Notes: generated by a model not told the origin, from the letters alone. A stretch of 64,000 nucleotides of DNA from Rhyacichthys aspro (GCA_036850595.1 CM072153.1:12294169-12358168), one strand, 5' to 3'. Numbered from the stretch's first letter, positions 46,266-60,600 are shown. Numbers and translations: made by a program.

Positions 46266-49200
46266 AAAGATTATTAATTATTATTCTGTTATCTAGCCAT
46301 TTTTTAGTTCTTTTATGTCAGTTTGTTGTGCTTATCCTGGACAATTTTACAAATTGTAATGGCCCTTTTCATTTTCTCTTCTGTTTTCACAGCTGGATTT
46401 GATTCCCTATGATCAGTATTTAACTCATGTTGTTGTTCTCCATATTATGGACCACAATACCTGTAGCTGCGTTCCATAGTAATCCCACAAAGATCCTTTA
46501 AAAAGGCTTTGGACATGGTTTCACAAAGAAGTAATCGCTACAAACTCAAAATGGCCATGCCATACAATGCTGCAACAGACCCTAATATTATTTTCAAAAG
46601 TTAGGGAAAAAAGTGTATGATTATTTTCCACAGAAAATAATGAAAAAGGTCCTTGAAGTGTCAAAAATGTGGATGGAAAACAACTTGGTGTTAAAGGTTG
46701 GTGTCCAGCCCTTAAATTGAAGGTGCCAGAGCACTAATTTGACTTTAAGTGTTGGTGTCAGCCAATCAGTGATGTGGTTACAGGTGGCAGGGCTCAACCT
46801 CAGTTACACCTACAACTCCCAGTTTCTAACACCAGATCCAAGCCCCTTATCACCAGCATGAAGTAAATCAGGCTGAAAGGCAGACTAACAAGCACAGTGT
46901 GCGTTTGCAGAAGTCAAGGCGCTCTTGTGATTTCATTACTGCAGCTTTTACACCCTTCACACTCTGAAATATGTTCATGTATAGACATTCAATTTAAAAG
47001 TGAAATTTCCTGGAGAATTTGTGTATGACTAGCATTTGTGATAATTATTTCAACTTTTATGTTCATTTAGAGCATATTTCAGAGAACTCAGGTGTAAGAG
47101 AAGTCACACATTTGATGCACAGGGTTTTACAGCAACACCAAGAATTAGTCATGTTCAAATTTGAGGTTTCATTTAGGTGAACTGGATAGGTAGGATAGGA
47201 GGATAGGTAAACTGATAGTTATATATAACACATATTTACTGGACAATTATTTTATTTGCTGAAAGCAAAGCCTTGAAAGCAAAGGTTGATTTCAGACTTG
47301 GTCTAGTCAGATTGGGTTCAGTGTTTTATGTAAAAATAAAAATTAAAAGAAATTTCAACATGAAAATGTAATTTTGCATTCAGATTCATTGCCTTGTTTA
47401 GTTAATTTTCAAACATAATGATTTTCAGGCACATACAATGGCTGACATGTGTGGCCCTATTATTGATCACCTAAAGCCTACTTTTAATCCAGATTTATTT
47501 CTTCTGCTCCTCTACTTTAATTGCAGAGACGAGGGAATTTACCCCAATGACTTGGCTATTTCTATTCACATGACATTCATTCATTTGATGGTAAATTATG
47601 GTCCTGAGCTGTGTGAGGACACTGTGGGGTCACTACAGGGTTTGTGGTCAAACTTACTGAGCTGCTTTTTATAAACATAACCTCTGCTGAACTATTCTAA
47701 CTAGACAAACATCCAGTACACAATGGTGTCTGCTTGTAGAGCTGTAAGGACACGTGTTACATTATTTGTTGTAAGTGAAAAGAACAAGCCTTTCTTGCAT
47801 ACCTGTAGGGAACAAGTCTGCCAGCTGTCATTTGTGTTTGAGGCCTGGGCTGAGTCTCAGTGCTGTGAAAATGCACCCTTCCTCTAGCCCCTGCATAAAC
47901 ATAGCCGCGGATCGGACCAGACTAGAACCAAATGAGGGATGTAAACTTCAGTGGAAATGGACACAAGGTCTCTGAAGCCAAATGGACTTCCTCTGGAGAG
48001 GCCGCAAAAATGTATTGTGCATCGCTGACAAGCTGTGCACAATACTCTCATAATTTTAATTTCATATTTTGTCTTTTGAGTTTTAGCAAAAATATATATA
48101 AAAAAAATTTGAAAAAAATTGTGAAATGAAATAACCTGTACTTAGCATGAACTTTTAAACTTAAAAACATTATAAAAAGTGAAAAAGATTATGGAAAAAT
48201 AACTATGTACTGGAAACATGTTAAAAAACAAATATTGTATTCTGTTTAATTTTGACAGAATTATTTTTATTAAAATACATCCATAAGCAGATGGTTGATG
48301 TTCTGTTTTTATTTGGTGCATGTATTAATTTATTTATTCTCTATATTTGTTAAATTTAAAAATTATACTACATGAAGCAGACAGTATAATTTGTTCAGCA
48401 CTTTCAACAGGGACATTATATATGATTATTTAATATCTGATGTAAAGTTAGAAACAAAAAAATAATATAATACTCTATGAGTAAGTAACTGTGAATCACA
48501 ATATGTTGATTATCCAAATAAGGGCTCTTCCAAAATGAGGTCATCGCTTATTTAATGGATCGCATGTAATGCACCTTTTGTCCAGCAGAGGCCAGAACGA
48601 TGCTGTATTGGTCCCATCTAGTCTTTCTGCCAAGAATCTTCAGTTAAATAGTAAAATTACCAACAAAAAACAAATATGACCAACTAAGACTACAACTATC
48701 AAGGCGAGCACTAAGATAAAGATAATTATGTTGAACGTTAAAGCAACACTATGTCACTTTTTACTTAAAAATGTAGAACTTTAAAATCTTTAATACGAAT
48801 TGATTTTGATTGAATTTTGACATTTTCTTGTCATGGAAACAAATAAAATAACCCCTCCTTTAAAAACAGAAAAGACCTGCCCAAGGTGTAACAGGTATTG
48901 CTCTATTTAAGTCTGTGGAGCAGGAAAAATGACCATGGTGTGAAAACATATATTTTATTCAAACCCATCACATCAACATGTTAACATTCCATTTATAAAT
49001 ATTGATTGAGAGGTGACAGTTCCAATGTTAGGACTGAATGTAAGGACTGAAGCTGCTAATGTTATTTTGCTTCATTTACACAGATCACAAAGGCACACAG
49101 GAGCTTCCACAGAGACATTAACCTGCACATTAGGAACACCTTTGGGTTGAGCATTGTTTCTTAAAGGAAGATTCAAACTCTGTGGTATTCGGATGCACAC

Positions 49201-49700
49201 TAATCAAACACACTTTAAAAAAAATGTTTAGATGTGTTACACTTAGCTGCACGTGTGTCAAATTATTTGAGTATTACAAAATAAGATTTCACCAGAGACC
49301 CTGAAGAAAACAGGACCAAAAACAATGGCCTATAGACCTGCTGTAAATCCTTTTTTTTAATTTAAAAGATCTAATTTTTTTTAATAAATCCAAATGACTA
49401 ATTGTGTTATTGTAGTCCCATCACAACTCACCCCTTGTTTTTTATATTAATTCCATGATTTTATTATTTGAGGCACTACATTCATTTTGCCAGTGCATAT
49501 TTTTTTAAATAAAAATATTAGTCTTTATTGTTGCTGTTTTCAGAAGCTCATTTAAATACAGTTGCTTAAAAAGGAGTGACTTTATTTCGTGAAGGGTTTT
49601 GTCCTTGTCCAAAAGATTTGGTGTTATTTTGCGATGCACGCCTAAGTTCACAACCTCCACCACAGCCACTAAAAGCAGAATATTTGCAATATGTACAAGC
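46266..49700. other. Intergenic, AT-rich, nothing recognised
   Basis: 3.4 kb of AT-rich DNA downstream of ranbp10. The first 1-2 kb could still belong to an extended ranbp10 3'UTR. The short frames at 47,438-48,129 lack homology and splice context. Confidence 0.5.
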
Positions 49701-49849
49701 TGTGAGTGTGGGCTAAAAGCTACCTGAGGGGAAGTAAAAGAAGGGAAACTGGGATGTTAATGAAAATAAATGCATCATTAGTAATCACAAAGCCCAAGGA
49801 CAGAGCGATTGTGGACTGGCCTTTACAGCGTACACAAGAAAGTGGAGAT

Positions 49850-49900
49850 AGACCGGTAGCCTAGAGGTCACAGGTTCAAATACAGCCTTTCAAATCCCTC
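49850..49900 (+). mobile_element. Possible tRNA-like SINE fragment
   Basis: GGTAGCCTAGAGGTCACAGG with GGTTCAAATAC nearby resembles an A-box/B-box pair, but the spacing is too short for an intact tRNA promoter. Weak. Confidence 0.25.
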
Positions 49901-50110
49901 TTTGGGGGGTTTGAGATGGTTGATTCCTTGAGCGAACAGAGAGTTGACCCTGTAATTATGCACGAGGTGAGAGCGGTGGGCTTTCAGCGCTCAGGCTCTG
50001 GGGTCAATGAATTTGGTACATGAGATATTAAGCCCCGCAGGCCGGTAGACATCCTAGCAGCTCTCCGTGAGACCTCTGGCCTTCACAATTGGGACAGAGC
50101 ATTCGGTGCA

Positions 50111-50143
50111 GTTGCTATGGTACACGTTAGTCGCCATGGCAAC
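50111..50143. promoter_or_regulatory. Two adjacent X-box-like palindromes
   Basis: GTTGCTATGGTACA (50,111-50,124) is partial. GTCGCCATGGCAAC (50,130-50,143) is a near-consensus RFX X-box. They start 19 bp apart. No gene is seen within several kilobases. Confidence 0.5.
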
Positions 50144-53100
50144 GGGCTACAGCATTCTCGGGGGGTGGCACGTAAATAACGCAACGCACACTCTTGTTGC
50201 CCAATCACTGTAATGCATATTCATAGTCACATGCGAGTCATCAGGGACATGTTTTATTAGTCTCCCCATCAATCTATCCATCCGACCATCTATCTATCTA
50301 TCCATCCCTCTGTCCTTCTATCCTTTTTGGCTTGACTAAATAGTAATTACTCTGAGGCCAGTTGAAGGATGCAGCGCCTGCTCTCAGCTAGATTGTAATG
50401 GGTTCATAAGCGCTGCTGATTGAATTGATTGCCACAGTTGGGGTCTGGCTGAGATGTGGAATATGCAGAGCGCCGAACATTAATCAGCTCACAGGAAACA
50501 GGCTTCAGGCTCTCGTTTTTATTTCGGTACAGTTGCAAATGTATACAGTCATACATACAGGATGACATACCATTTTGGATGATGCAGGATTCTGAGAGCG
50601 ATGTTACTCACCTTTTATACAATTTCTTTTTTTTTTTTTTACTTCATTGCAATTTTGAGTAAAGAAAGTCAAACAATAACAGAAATACAATTGCCTATAG
50701 ATGTCTCGGTGTCACATGAGCCAGTGCACAAGCAGTCAGCTGTTTACCATCCGTCTAGGTTCTCCACTGCGACCAAATCGAGCCCCCAGGAGCCTGTATA
50801 TATCCACAGGCGATGATTGTAATTGTTGCAGCGATAGTATGGATGCTGGGACTTAGGGGGGGGGAGCAGATAAATTGGAAAAAAGTCTTGCGTTTGAGGA
50901 GCAGAAGAGTGAGTGCGCATAACACACTGAGGTAGACTGTGACTTGTTGTCGAGAACGTGAACGTACAACAACAAAATCACTAGTCTTCCACAATGTGTC
51001 ACACTAAAGCAGCAGATCAAGCGGAAATGTGTGAAGACTGGCTTTCGAAAATAGGTTCGGATGAATGTGCAATGCAAATTTCAGAATAATTTGACACACA
51101 AATTGGAAAACAACAGCTCACCAGAACTGCTCCTGTCAGACAGCCATCCCCCTAGAGCCTCGGTCGTCAAGTGTTACAGTCAGCAAATTCTTGTCTAATG
51201 CCAAAGTGGTTCTTTTGTGGGTCCATTAATATGTTATCAAATAAAAATGATAGTGCCAACAATTAAAGAGGAAATAAACATTTTTTCAAGTAATGCTGCT
51301 TAAAAAAACCCATTACAACTCATCTCCCACTTCATTATGACAAGCTTAAATGTGTTTGCACTTTATTAAAACACAATAATCAAATCAACTTGTGGGTAAG
51401 TATTCGCCAATGTTTAGACACGATGAGTTTGAAAAGGGCTGAAAGAGAAAACAACAGAAGTGAGATGAGACAACCTTAATGAATTCTTATCAGAACAGCG
51501 TCACAGCTGCCTGCTCTGGTTAGTCTAATGCACTTATTAATTATTACACGTACAACATATCACTGTGGCTATTCCTACGCGCTAGGCTGTACGCTGTGGC
51601 GACAGAACAGCTGCTTTAATAACATCAGAGTAGAAGGACACAGGTTTAATCTCACAGTATTGGTTCTCTAAAGCTCTGCCAATAAAGTTGGATCTCTGCT
51701 GGATAACCAGGAGAGAGGGTGGAAACAGGAAAATCAAAATGCAACGGACAACAAATGAACAGTAAATATGGGGAAGTATGGAAGATAAGTTAAAAATGAA
51801 GGTAGGAAGAAAAGCAGTTGGAGTGAGTTCAAATATGATATGAAGAAAGGAAATGAAGGTAAACAGATAAAAATAAAGGAGAAAATGGAAAGGAATGGTG
51901 CAAATGGCAGTGAATAAAGCAAGGAGATAACTGTTTTCATGTTCAGCAACCGCATGTTATTCAAGCCAAACATCACACACTATTTGTAGATGCAGGTTGT
52001 GTTGTGAATGACAAATATCCTGTAAATGAATGATAATGGCTTGTTTAGCTGTAGCCCGCCTACAGTGCCTCTGCTCCCATCCTATTTCCTGTTAATATCG
52101 CTGGCTCCAGCCTCGCTGACCTCTCTGCCGTTCTTCTATTTCTATTAATCTTTAATGGCGGGTAAACGGTCCCGTACCACACACTGATTGTCGTGGCTTT
52201 CCCACCTCATTATGGCCCTGGAGGAAAGGAGCAACAGAAAGACAACTCTTATTTATCTCCATGTGCTTCAGATGTGGACTTTGTGGTATGTTTGGCAACT
52301 TTAACCCCAACGCTTTTTTAGTGCATTCAAATGTACATTGGTAAAAAGTAAAATGTACCGCGTAAGCGAATGACACAGATTCAAATCCAGCTTGGATTTA
52401 TACTCTTTGTCATTCCCCCCTCTCTGGTTCTTGTATCACTTAACTGTGCTATCAAAAAAAACTCGGAATTAAAAATGAATTTAATAAAAATTAAGAAAGG
52501 AACAAAGTGGAGGAGTAGTAGTAGTTACAACCTCCAGCCACTATGCGGTGCTTTTCTCTTCATTTGGTAATTACTCTTACTACCCTTACTTAACTACAGC
52601 AAGTGCTGCGCAGTGGAGCGTACTTGTTCTTTGAAGGGTGCTTGTTCTTGAGCACCCTTGTTCCATGTCAGTGCAGTTTAAATATTGGGTTTGGATATTT
52701 GTCCTTGGATATTTGGCTATTGGTTGCAAATAACAATTTCTGAAGCACACAAATTTGGACTCATTTGAAATGCAGTATGTAAGCAATAATAGAAAACTGA
52801 ACAGGGCAACAAACAGTACAAAGTTATTAATTAAGTTAATTATAAGCAACATGATGCATATTTTTGTAAGTCATAGTTAAGATTGAGAGATTGGCTTCCC
52901 ATGTAATGATTGCCCTCTTCCTCAGACTGCTGCTAATAATGCTGCACAGATCTGGCCATAATAAAACAGAGCGGACTGGAGCACAGCTGTAATGTAAGCA
53001 ATTCTGCATCTCACATTCCCTTTATTTCCTATTTCTTCTACCTGTCCATCAAGTCAGTCATGCTTAGCCAGTAGACACCCACTCCTTGCCACACATACAC

Positions 53101-53806
53101 ACACTCGGGTTAGCTGCTTGCTGATCTCAACAAAGGTCTGTGACACTGTGACATTTTCGCAGTAGATGAAATGACAAGGCGGGTTGCTCCATGTTTTACG
53201 GTCAGGGAATAAGAGCTCTTAAACCTGAAAGGAGCACACAAGTCTTTATGACCTCAGCGCTGGCTTCAATAAGCTGTTTTTCATATGGCCTCTCTCTGGG
53301 GGCCCCGTCTGCAGAGCTTTTAGGTCCTGGTTGGGGTCGCTGCACTACAGGACCCAATCAAGCAGCATTCCCAGTGGGAATTTAGTAACACATAGCTTTT
53401 TTTTTTTTACCCATGACACACTGAAACCACAGACTAGGAGAAATGGGTTTCACTACTTCACACATTAAACTATCCTGCCAACGCTGGTGTGTGTAAATTT
53501 AAAAGCATCTGGCTAGCTTCATAGAGCCTGACGCAGAAGAGAGTCTGTTTTCCTGACACCCAAAGCGTCATAAATCCTTGTGGTCCTCTTTTAATTGATT
53601 TTCACATCCTGAGTGCTAACTAGCTGAGCAAATGTTTCAACATTGTTGTTTCCACAATTCCATACATTTTTCATTGTTTCAGGATATCTTTTTTCCTTTT
53701 GAATTTATTCAGTTTATTATGCTAGAATTGTGCAAAATTCAGTTACATTAACTTCACCTAGATCATTTTTTCCTTTTTATTCCTTGAATGTATATACACT
53801 AGCTGT

Positions 53807-53812
<6 letters not shown>

Positions 53813-53839
<27 letters not shown>

Positions 53840-53840
53840 C
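53813..53840. repeat. (TA)n microsatellite
   Basis: About 13 uninterrupted TA/AT dinucleotides. Confidence 0.9.
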
Positions 53841-55069
53841 TCCTTCAATGCACTACCATAAAACAAAAGTTCCCATGTGCGCCATTTTTTTCATATTGAA
53901 GTTGCTCGCAGTGTATAAGTAACTAGTAAGTGTTCTTGTAGATACTGCAGCTTTGGATGTAAATCATGGTGTAACAGCATTGCAGTGCATTGTGAGTTTC
54001 TGCCGAGTCTTTTTCTTTATAATGCTCTCATCAGAGGCTGCTGTCAGCAGCAACAATAGCCAGACTGACAGCTGCCTCAGCCAGCCCGCACCAGCACCAA
54101 GTTTAAGTTACCAGAGCCATTCATTCTCTATGGGGCGCTGGCTGCCTGGGTTAGCACTCACAAAGGAGGCCCAACAATGTGGCGGTATTGTCCGGGTCAC
54201 AGCGCTGAGCAGCAGAGTGACAGCGAACAGCCAGCTTGAGTTCATTAGAGCAGCACGGCTCTGTCTCACCCCTATGATGCTCTCTCTCTCTCCCCTACGC
54301 ACCGGTGTCGCTCTGCCCACCAAGGTGTCCCCTTCTCGGGACTCATTAAGGTCCGCTAGGAGCCACTGAGTTACACGTATTAGCCCAGAAACAGTGAGGA
54401 ACATGCAGCCTGGTTAAACCCATGAACCTCAGCACACAGTCAGAATGACACATTAGAAATTAGCTCCACGTCCAGCCTGCTTCTAATTTTCACATTAAAA
54501 AATCATATTAGGAAATAATGGGCTCCCTGCAGTTCACATAACTTAGTGGCTCTAGTTATCTCTGCCTTTCTGGAGGACTTAGGTCACTGCATGTACTCAA
54601 GACTGGAGCAGGAGAAAAGCTCAGAGGGTGAGAGTTTGTGACTATTATTCTCCCCGCCCTGGTCCAACAATTATGGGCAGCCCGCTGAATAGTTCTATGT
54701 CATTAGAGCAGGCTAAATTATGCTCTTCACTTTCGGATGAAGGTCCTTTCACTCAGAGCCAAAGAGAGAAATAACTAGGAGAAGACAGTAGTGCTCACAA
54801 AGAAGCTGACGGAGTGTTCAAGGACAGCACACTTTCATTTCTTCTGCTGGTAATGTTCTATATTAGACTAATGTTCAATTAGGTTGTCAAGGCAGGTTAG
54901 TGAAATGTAATTCTTCTACAGGAGCAGGACAAAAATCCTTTTATCATATTCCATCATATCCAGAGTGAATATAATTTTCCTTGCATGTATAGTAAGCTAA
55001 TCAAATCATTAACTATTCATTTGCACTGATCAATTTCAATAGATTTCATGTTAATGACATGCAAAAAGA

Positions 55070-55089
55070 GCGGCCCTCTAGTGCCAGAG
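55070..55089 (-). promoter_or_regulatory. CTCF-like motif
   Basis: The minus strand reads CTCTGGCACTAGAGGGCCGC, which fits the CTCF core (CCASYAGRKGGCRS) at most positions. It lies inside a block that looks conserved. Confidence 0.45.
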
Positions 55090-57699
55090 GACTTTATTTT
55101 AATTCATTCTGCCAGTTCATATAGGCAAGGCATGTGTTTCCGCAATGTGTCCACAGAAAACTATCCTTACAGTACAGGGGGTATATAAATGACACCTAAA
55201 TATGGAGCACTGTCCAGGCAGATATTGCTCCTCTCTGAAGGAAAAGAAGCATTAGAAGCTGCACAAAACCCAGATTTATTGCAGGGATCTAATCGTTGAG
55301 CCACAGTCTATTCTACAGGCAGTGCTGTTATTGTGAGCATTATAGTGTGTATCAAATTATCTGCAGCCCAGCCAAGCTTTGCGCTCATCTCCTGTAGAGC
55401 TCAAACATATAATCTATGATTTTCTCTTTTCTCCAAACAGGGGTTTGGAGAAGTGTATTCATTCAGAAACACAAAATGAACTGAAATAATAGCAAAGAGG
55501 ATTTTAAGAAAGGTTTGTCAGCAGCACATCTCTTTTTCTTATGACAAACATCTTTTCAAAGTGGATTTTGTCAGAGAATAATTTCAGGATACATTTAAAA
55601 ATGAACAATAGAAATATTTTGTTGAGTACCATATGGTGATTTAGTCTAGATAGAAATCTTGCCAGACAGCAGATTCCTCATTAATTCACATAGTTAACTC
55701 AGCACACCATGCAATACTTTTACGTTTATTTACGGCTCTTTACAGTGTTACTTTATGTTGGAACAGGCAGAAACCAGCACTCTCTGCTCAGTTTGTTGTG
55801 GAAGATGAAGACTGCTGTCTCTGTGGACTCAGAACTAAATGGCAGAAGGGCAAGTGGCTCATCCGACCAAGAAGCAAAATAGTCAGCTCTGGCAGTAAAA
55901 CTGAACATAATATACACAATTAAAACTGTGCTACTGACATTGTAATTCAAGTCAATTTAATCACACAATTTACAATTTTTTTCTAGAAATGGACAAGCTA
56001 AAGATGTATAATAAACATTACATTTTACACTTTTTGGTATTTGGTAGTTAATTGTAGGGTAACAATTAACAATTCATATATTGTAGTAAATTTGATTGAT
56101 TAATTTGTGAAAGAATATTTTGCTATGTAGCAAAATCACTCTAAATCTCAATGTGCAGCTTCACAGTGGTTCTATCACCCTAAAGATTTAATAAGGAAAA
56201 TCAATAGGTTTTCTCCCATAGTGCTGCTAATCCAAGGCCTTTGGTCATTGAGTAAGTAAGTGAAAATGTCTCTTTCCTCCTCCGTTGCACTCATCCACAA
56301 TTCCTGCTCTCACCTCAGGCTCCACCTGCTTCTATCGATTTTGTGTTAGTGAATTTGGTGCTGGCGGGGGAGATAATGACCACCGAGCGGAAGTAAGCGG
56401 AGCAGGACATGGTGAGGCTACTTCCTGCGCGACGTGATACTGGTCTTTTTATCAACTGGGTCATTTGTCTAACGCTGCATGCCTCCTGCTCTCACTTCAA
56501 CAGATTTTTTTTTTTTACTTCTGCCTTTGTGGTCTCTCCCTCAGCCACATGGATCTCTGTAAATAGCATGCAGGGACGCAGACAGAAAGATGACAGACCA
56601 TCAAGGGTCGCTGTAGGCTGATCATTAGCAGTGCCCTGTGGTTGACTTCAATTAGCCTACAGAGGCGAGGCACTGCAGTGAGAACATGCAGTCAGGTGGG
56701 ACCTGTCTCCTCTGCCAAGATTCAGTTCAGTTGCTTTTTTTTTCACTTGTCTTTCTTCTCTTTCTGTCAATAGCTTTTTGTGCAGAAAGTATAGCTTTAA
56801 ACTTTTAAAATTCCCAAAGGAAAAGTCTTAAGTTAGTGGTTGCATTTGTACATTTTTCTCATTTTTATGTAATTTAACATTTTAAGCTAATTTAAGCCTT
56901 ATTCAAGTTCATTTTAGGTCCATTTTAAGGTTTTTCAGCACTTGACAGTTTTGGTAAATTATATATTTATACAGTTACAAGGACCTCCAGGTGAACCTAG
57001 TTTTGTAACAGAGCTAATATATTTGCCTTTCTACAAGAAGCTCTTGGTTCTTTCTTTTTGCTTTTGTAAAACCACAACTAATACTAACTGATCTGACAGA
57101 CTCTCTCCACATATTTTGACTGCTATTATTGTAAAATGTCACTGAGCACACAGACGGGTGATGAGGAGGAAAAATTAGAGGGGTAGGGGTCTGTGGAGTG
57201 GGTACAAAGGGATGATGAAGGGTAAAAAATTAGGAAAAACAAAAAGCTGAAACAAATCACGGATTCACGTTAAGTCCAACAGACAACTGTGTGACTCCCA
57301 ACAGCAGAGCGAACAGATGATGATTGCCGGTAATCTATGTGTGTCTGTCAAAGGGAAGGGAGGGGGGACAATTATGTAGAAGCCCCCTCCTCTCTGTGGC
57401 TCTCTGTACCCCCTACGGCGGCCCTGATGGGGCACAGCCTTTCATTTGCTCATTGCAGTAATTGGTGTATGTGAGGGGGAGGTACATGTGTTCGGCTCCC
57501 CCTCTGCGTCTGTCAGAGAATTAGAAAATGGAATTCTCTGAAGAGCAGTGTGTGTCTGCCTTCCTCGTCCAACATGACACATTTTCATTATTCACTCACT
57601 GACAGAACAGATTTCTCTGTCCTCTGGCCATCAGCATACATTAGGATTTGCAATTCCAAAGATAATTTATATTGGCACTAATTTCCCAAAAGTACGTTT

Positions 57700-60600
57700 A
57701 AACAAATGAATGTTAAATTAATATGTTGGGACAATTGAATCACTTGTTGCTACAGGTCCTTTTGAGTCGCACTGAAAATAATAAATGATAACAGTTATTT
57801 ACAGTGTTTGAATTAGTGTAGAAATTAATTAGCCCTATAGCATGTACTACAACCATTTATTCGTCAGTAACATGTTAACACTGAATTATCATCTGTTCGC
57901 ACCACTGTCTCAATCTTTTTACACCACATGGCTCTATGACTATGTATATACCTAAGTTCTCACTTAGATACTGCATATGCACTGTAGAAAATGAATAGCA
58001 ATCAAATAAGCACATAAGAATCATAATTTTGGATTTACAACTTTGTTTACTATCTTTGTATACAACATCTATTTGTCAATTGATTTGTTAAAAAAATGCC
58101 TTTTAAATATACACATTATAAGGAAAAATATTTTTTACTCTGGCACAGGTGGAGGATCAAATACCAGCACTCACAATCACTAATGCTAAGCTTGTTATTT
58201 TCCATCGCAGTAACATTACCACTAGTCTACAGTAGGTTCTTAGCAATATGTGAGCTTGTTTTGTCTTAATTATAAGGGTTCACACATTTTGTGTAAAGCC
58301 TATATTCATGTCATGCCAATTCCCTGATCTCTGAGGCAAATACAAACTTAAGCACAGACTGCAGCTTCTCTAAAAAAGTGTTCATATTAGCCCTTTGGCA
58401 ACTTCTTTAAGAGTGATTCAATGAGTGTGTGATCTGCATTGGTGGTTGGAGTATCGCTGAGGGGGAGAACAGAGAAAATAGTCAGAGCACTGACCTCTCA
58501 CCAAGGGAGCATCCTGAACTCCAAGGCCCAAGATGAGGGCTCACTGCGGGGAGAAGAGAAACAGCCCCGGACCAGGAGGCAGCGGAGGGAGAGCCAGGAT
58601 GGGTATGCAGGGGGGCGGCTAGTGGGCTGGTGGGAAAGCAGCAGGGAAAGAGAGGAGTCTGTCGTCTGAGCCAAATGTAGTGATTACACATTTCTGGAAA
58701 CCAACAAATGGATTACCTACAATTTAGCAGCAAGAAGAAATAAAGAAAATGTAGTTTAACTCAATGTTTTAACTGTTAATGACAGCGGGGTCACAAGATA
58801 AAGAATTTTATAGTAACTCAAAACACTGTCGACACTTGATTAGGGTTGCAGAAAGATCAACTGGATAAAAATATATAAAACTGCGTCTACAAAATTATGA
58901 CTACACTAAATTAACGAGACTAACCTTATCCTATCCTTCCTAAACAAAGAAGTCTGCTTTTATAATCCAAATCCAAAGGATCCCTATCCATAGTCAGGCA
59001 GCTTTTAACATTGTATCAGCAATTAAATTAAAGCATGTTAGGAACGCTAAAGCTTATAAAAATGCTGATTATGTTTTTGTTTGTCTGATATACGTATACC
59101 AATAAGATTTCAGAAAGTGCATTATTCGTGGCGACTGGGCTGCTCTCTCAGGAAGTTATTGGTTTAAAGGCAGGAGAACAGAGGAGAGGAGGAGGTGGTG
59201 TTGGCGCTGGGGGAGAGAGGTGAAGGAAGGGGTGTAAGAGAGGTGTGAGGCGCAAGAGAGAAACAGGGGAGTGACAGCCAGGGGATGGAGAGGTGATATA
59301 CTGGGATTAAAGCTGAAATGGTGACATATGGAAAAAGAGAATGGGGGCAGTGCGGGTAGAGAACATGCAGAAAAAAATATTAACTTAAAATTATTTTATT
59401 TTCAATAAATAAAGTCTTGTTTTTAACAAAGTTTCTAGCCTTGTGTTTAAGAGCGCTTTTGCACCTGGTATCAAACTGTAACCTAATGAAATCACTGTCG
59501 CATGGAGGCATCGTCTGCAGGTGTAAATGCAACCTGAAGTTCACATTCAGTCTGCGTGTAGTAATTGTGTACACAGAAATAAACCAGTAAACAGGTGGGA
59601 CGCCGAGCTCACTGCACCCACTTGTCAATATGGATTTATGAGGATACTTGTCGACTGAACAGCTGACTGAACAAGCCAAGAACTTGTCAATATTAATTAT
59701 ATCCAAAAATATTATCAGAAAAAGTGATGTGTAAAGCAAACTGGGAGAGAAGAAAACCCACACGGGAGGAGCTGTTTAATGTCACATGTAGTGCCGCACG
59801 GCTAAAAACGTATGATGTAAATGTCAGGTGGAGACGGGGGTTTAAGGGCAGAATTTGTTGAAGGGGGGTCGGGCTTATGTTTGTCCTTTTAGGTTTATTA
59901 GACAGAGGATGTGGGGGATAGAGAAAAAAGTCACAGGTCTGATTGGCTGAGGAGACATAGCAAGCACAAGCTTTATTAGCCATGGGGATCCTCGTGAAGA
60001 CGCGCAGCGGTTAAAGTGGGTGCCATGGGCAAGGAGATAAATAATAAGGGAACAGGTGCTGTGTGTGTGTGTAGTGGGGGAGTAGGGGGTTGGTGGAAAA
60101 CAGCGGGGGTCAGGTAAAAGGGTGAGGGGGCAGGGAGAGCGCAAAGTGAGCACTGAGGTTCAAGCTTTTTGAAACGTTCATAAAGTGGCTCTCAGTGTCT
60201 GGTTTTAAACCCACTGCTCTTTTTAATTAAGCTTCTATTCATTTGGTTTTTCTTATTAGCTGATTTTATTGTATAATATTCTCCTTTTACTCACAATAAG
60301 GAATTCCTAAAAAGCTATCAAGTAGACACAGGGAGAGTTTAGCTACTGTTCAAATTTTAACATAAAGTTAAGATAATATCATCTTTGCCTCCTGCCTATC
60401 CAGGTAGATACAGTTAACTAGCTAAACCACGGCACCATTTTACTTTGTGTTATTATCAATTCTTGACTACAGCTCCAAAAGTGCTGTCTGTCACGTAAAT
60501 AAACAAGCTGTGACGGTCCAACTCAGCAGGAGAGCGTACTGTCAGTCACACCCATCAATCAACGCCCACATATTTAGATATTCCAAACATAATACACTAT

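Larger units (their letters stand above)
49700..53100. other. Gene-poor flank with candidate conserved non-coding blocks
   Basis: Blocks at about 50,340-50,480, 52,050-52,250 and 52,915-53,020 have balanced composition and many homeodomain-type words (TAATTAC, ATTAATCTTTAATGG, CATAATAAAAC). They stand out from the AT-rich background and resemble developmental enhancers. No exon is supported. A GATA/TATC short repeat lies at about 50,283-50,310. Confidence 0.4.
53100..57700. other. Gene-poor flank, candidate regulatory blocks
   Basis: No gene is supported. Blocks at about 54,410-54,780, 54,830-54,900, 55,010-55,120 and 57,400-57,620 have the long, low-repeat, homeodomain-site-rich look of vertebrate conserved non-coding elements. 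The 138-residue frame at 53,953-54,369 has no homology. A (TA)n tract is listed separately. Confidence 0.4.

Noticed and set aside
53953..54369. 138-residue open frame in the gene-poor flank
   Set aside because: No recognisable domain, an overlapping frame on the other strand, and a balanced base composition that explains the absence of stops.
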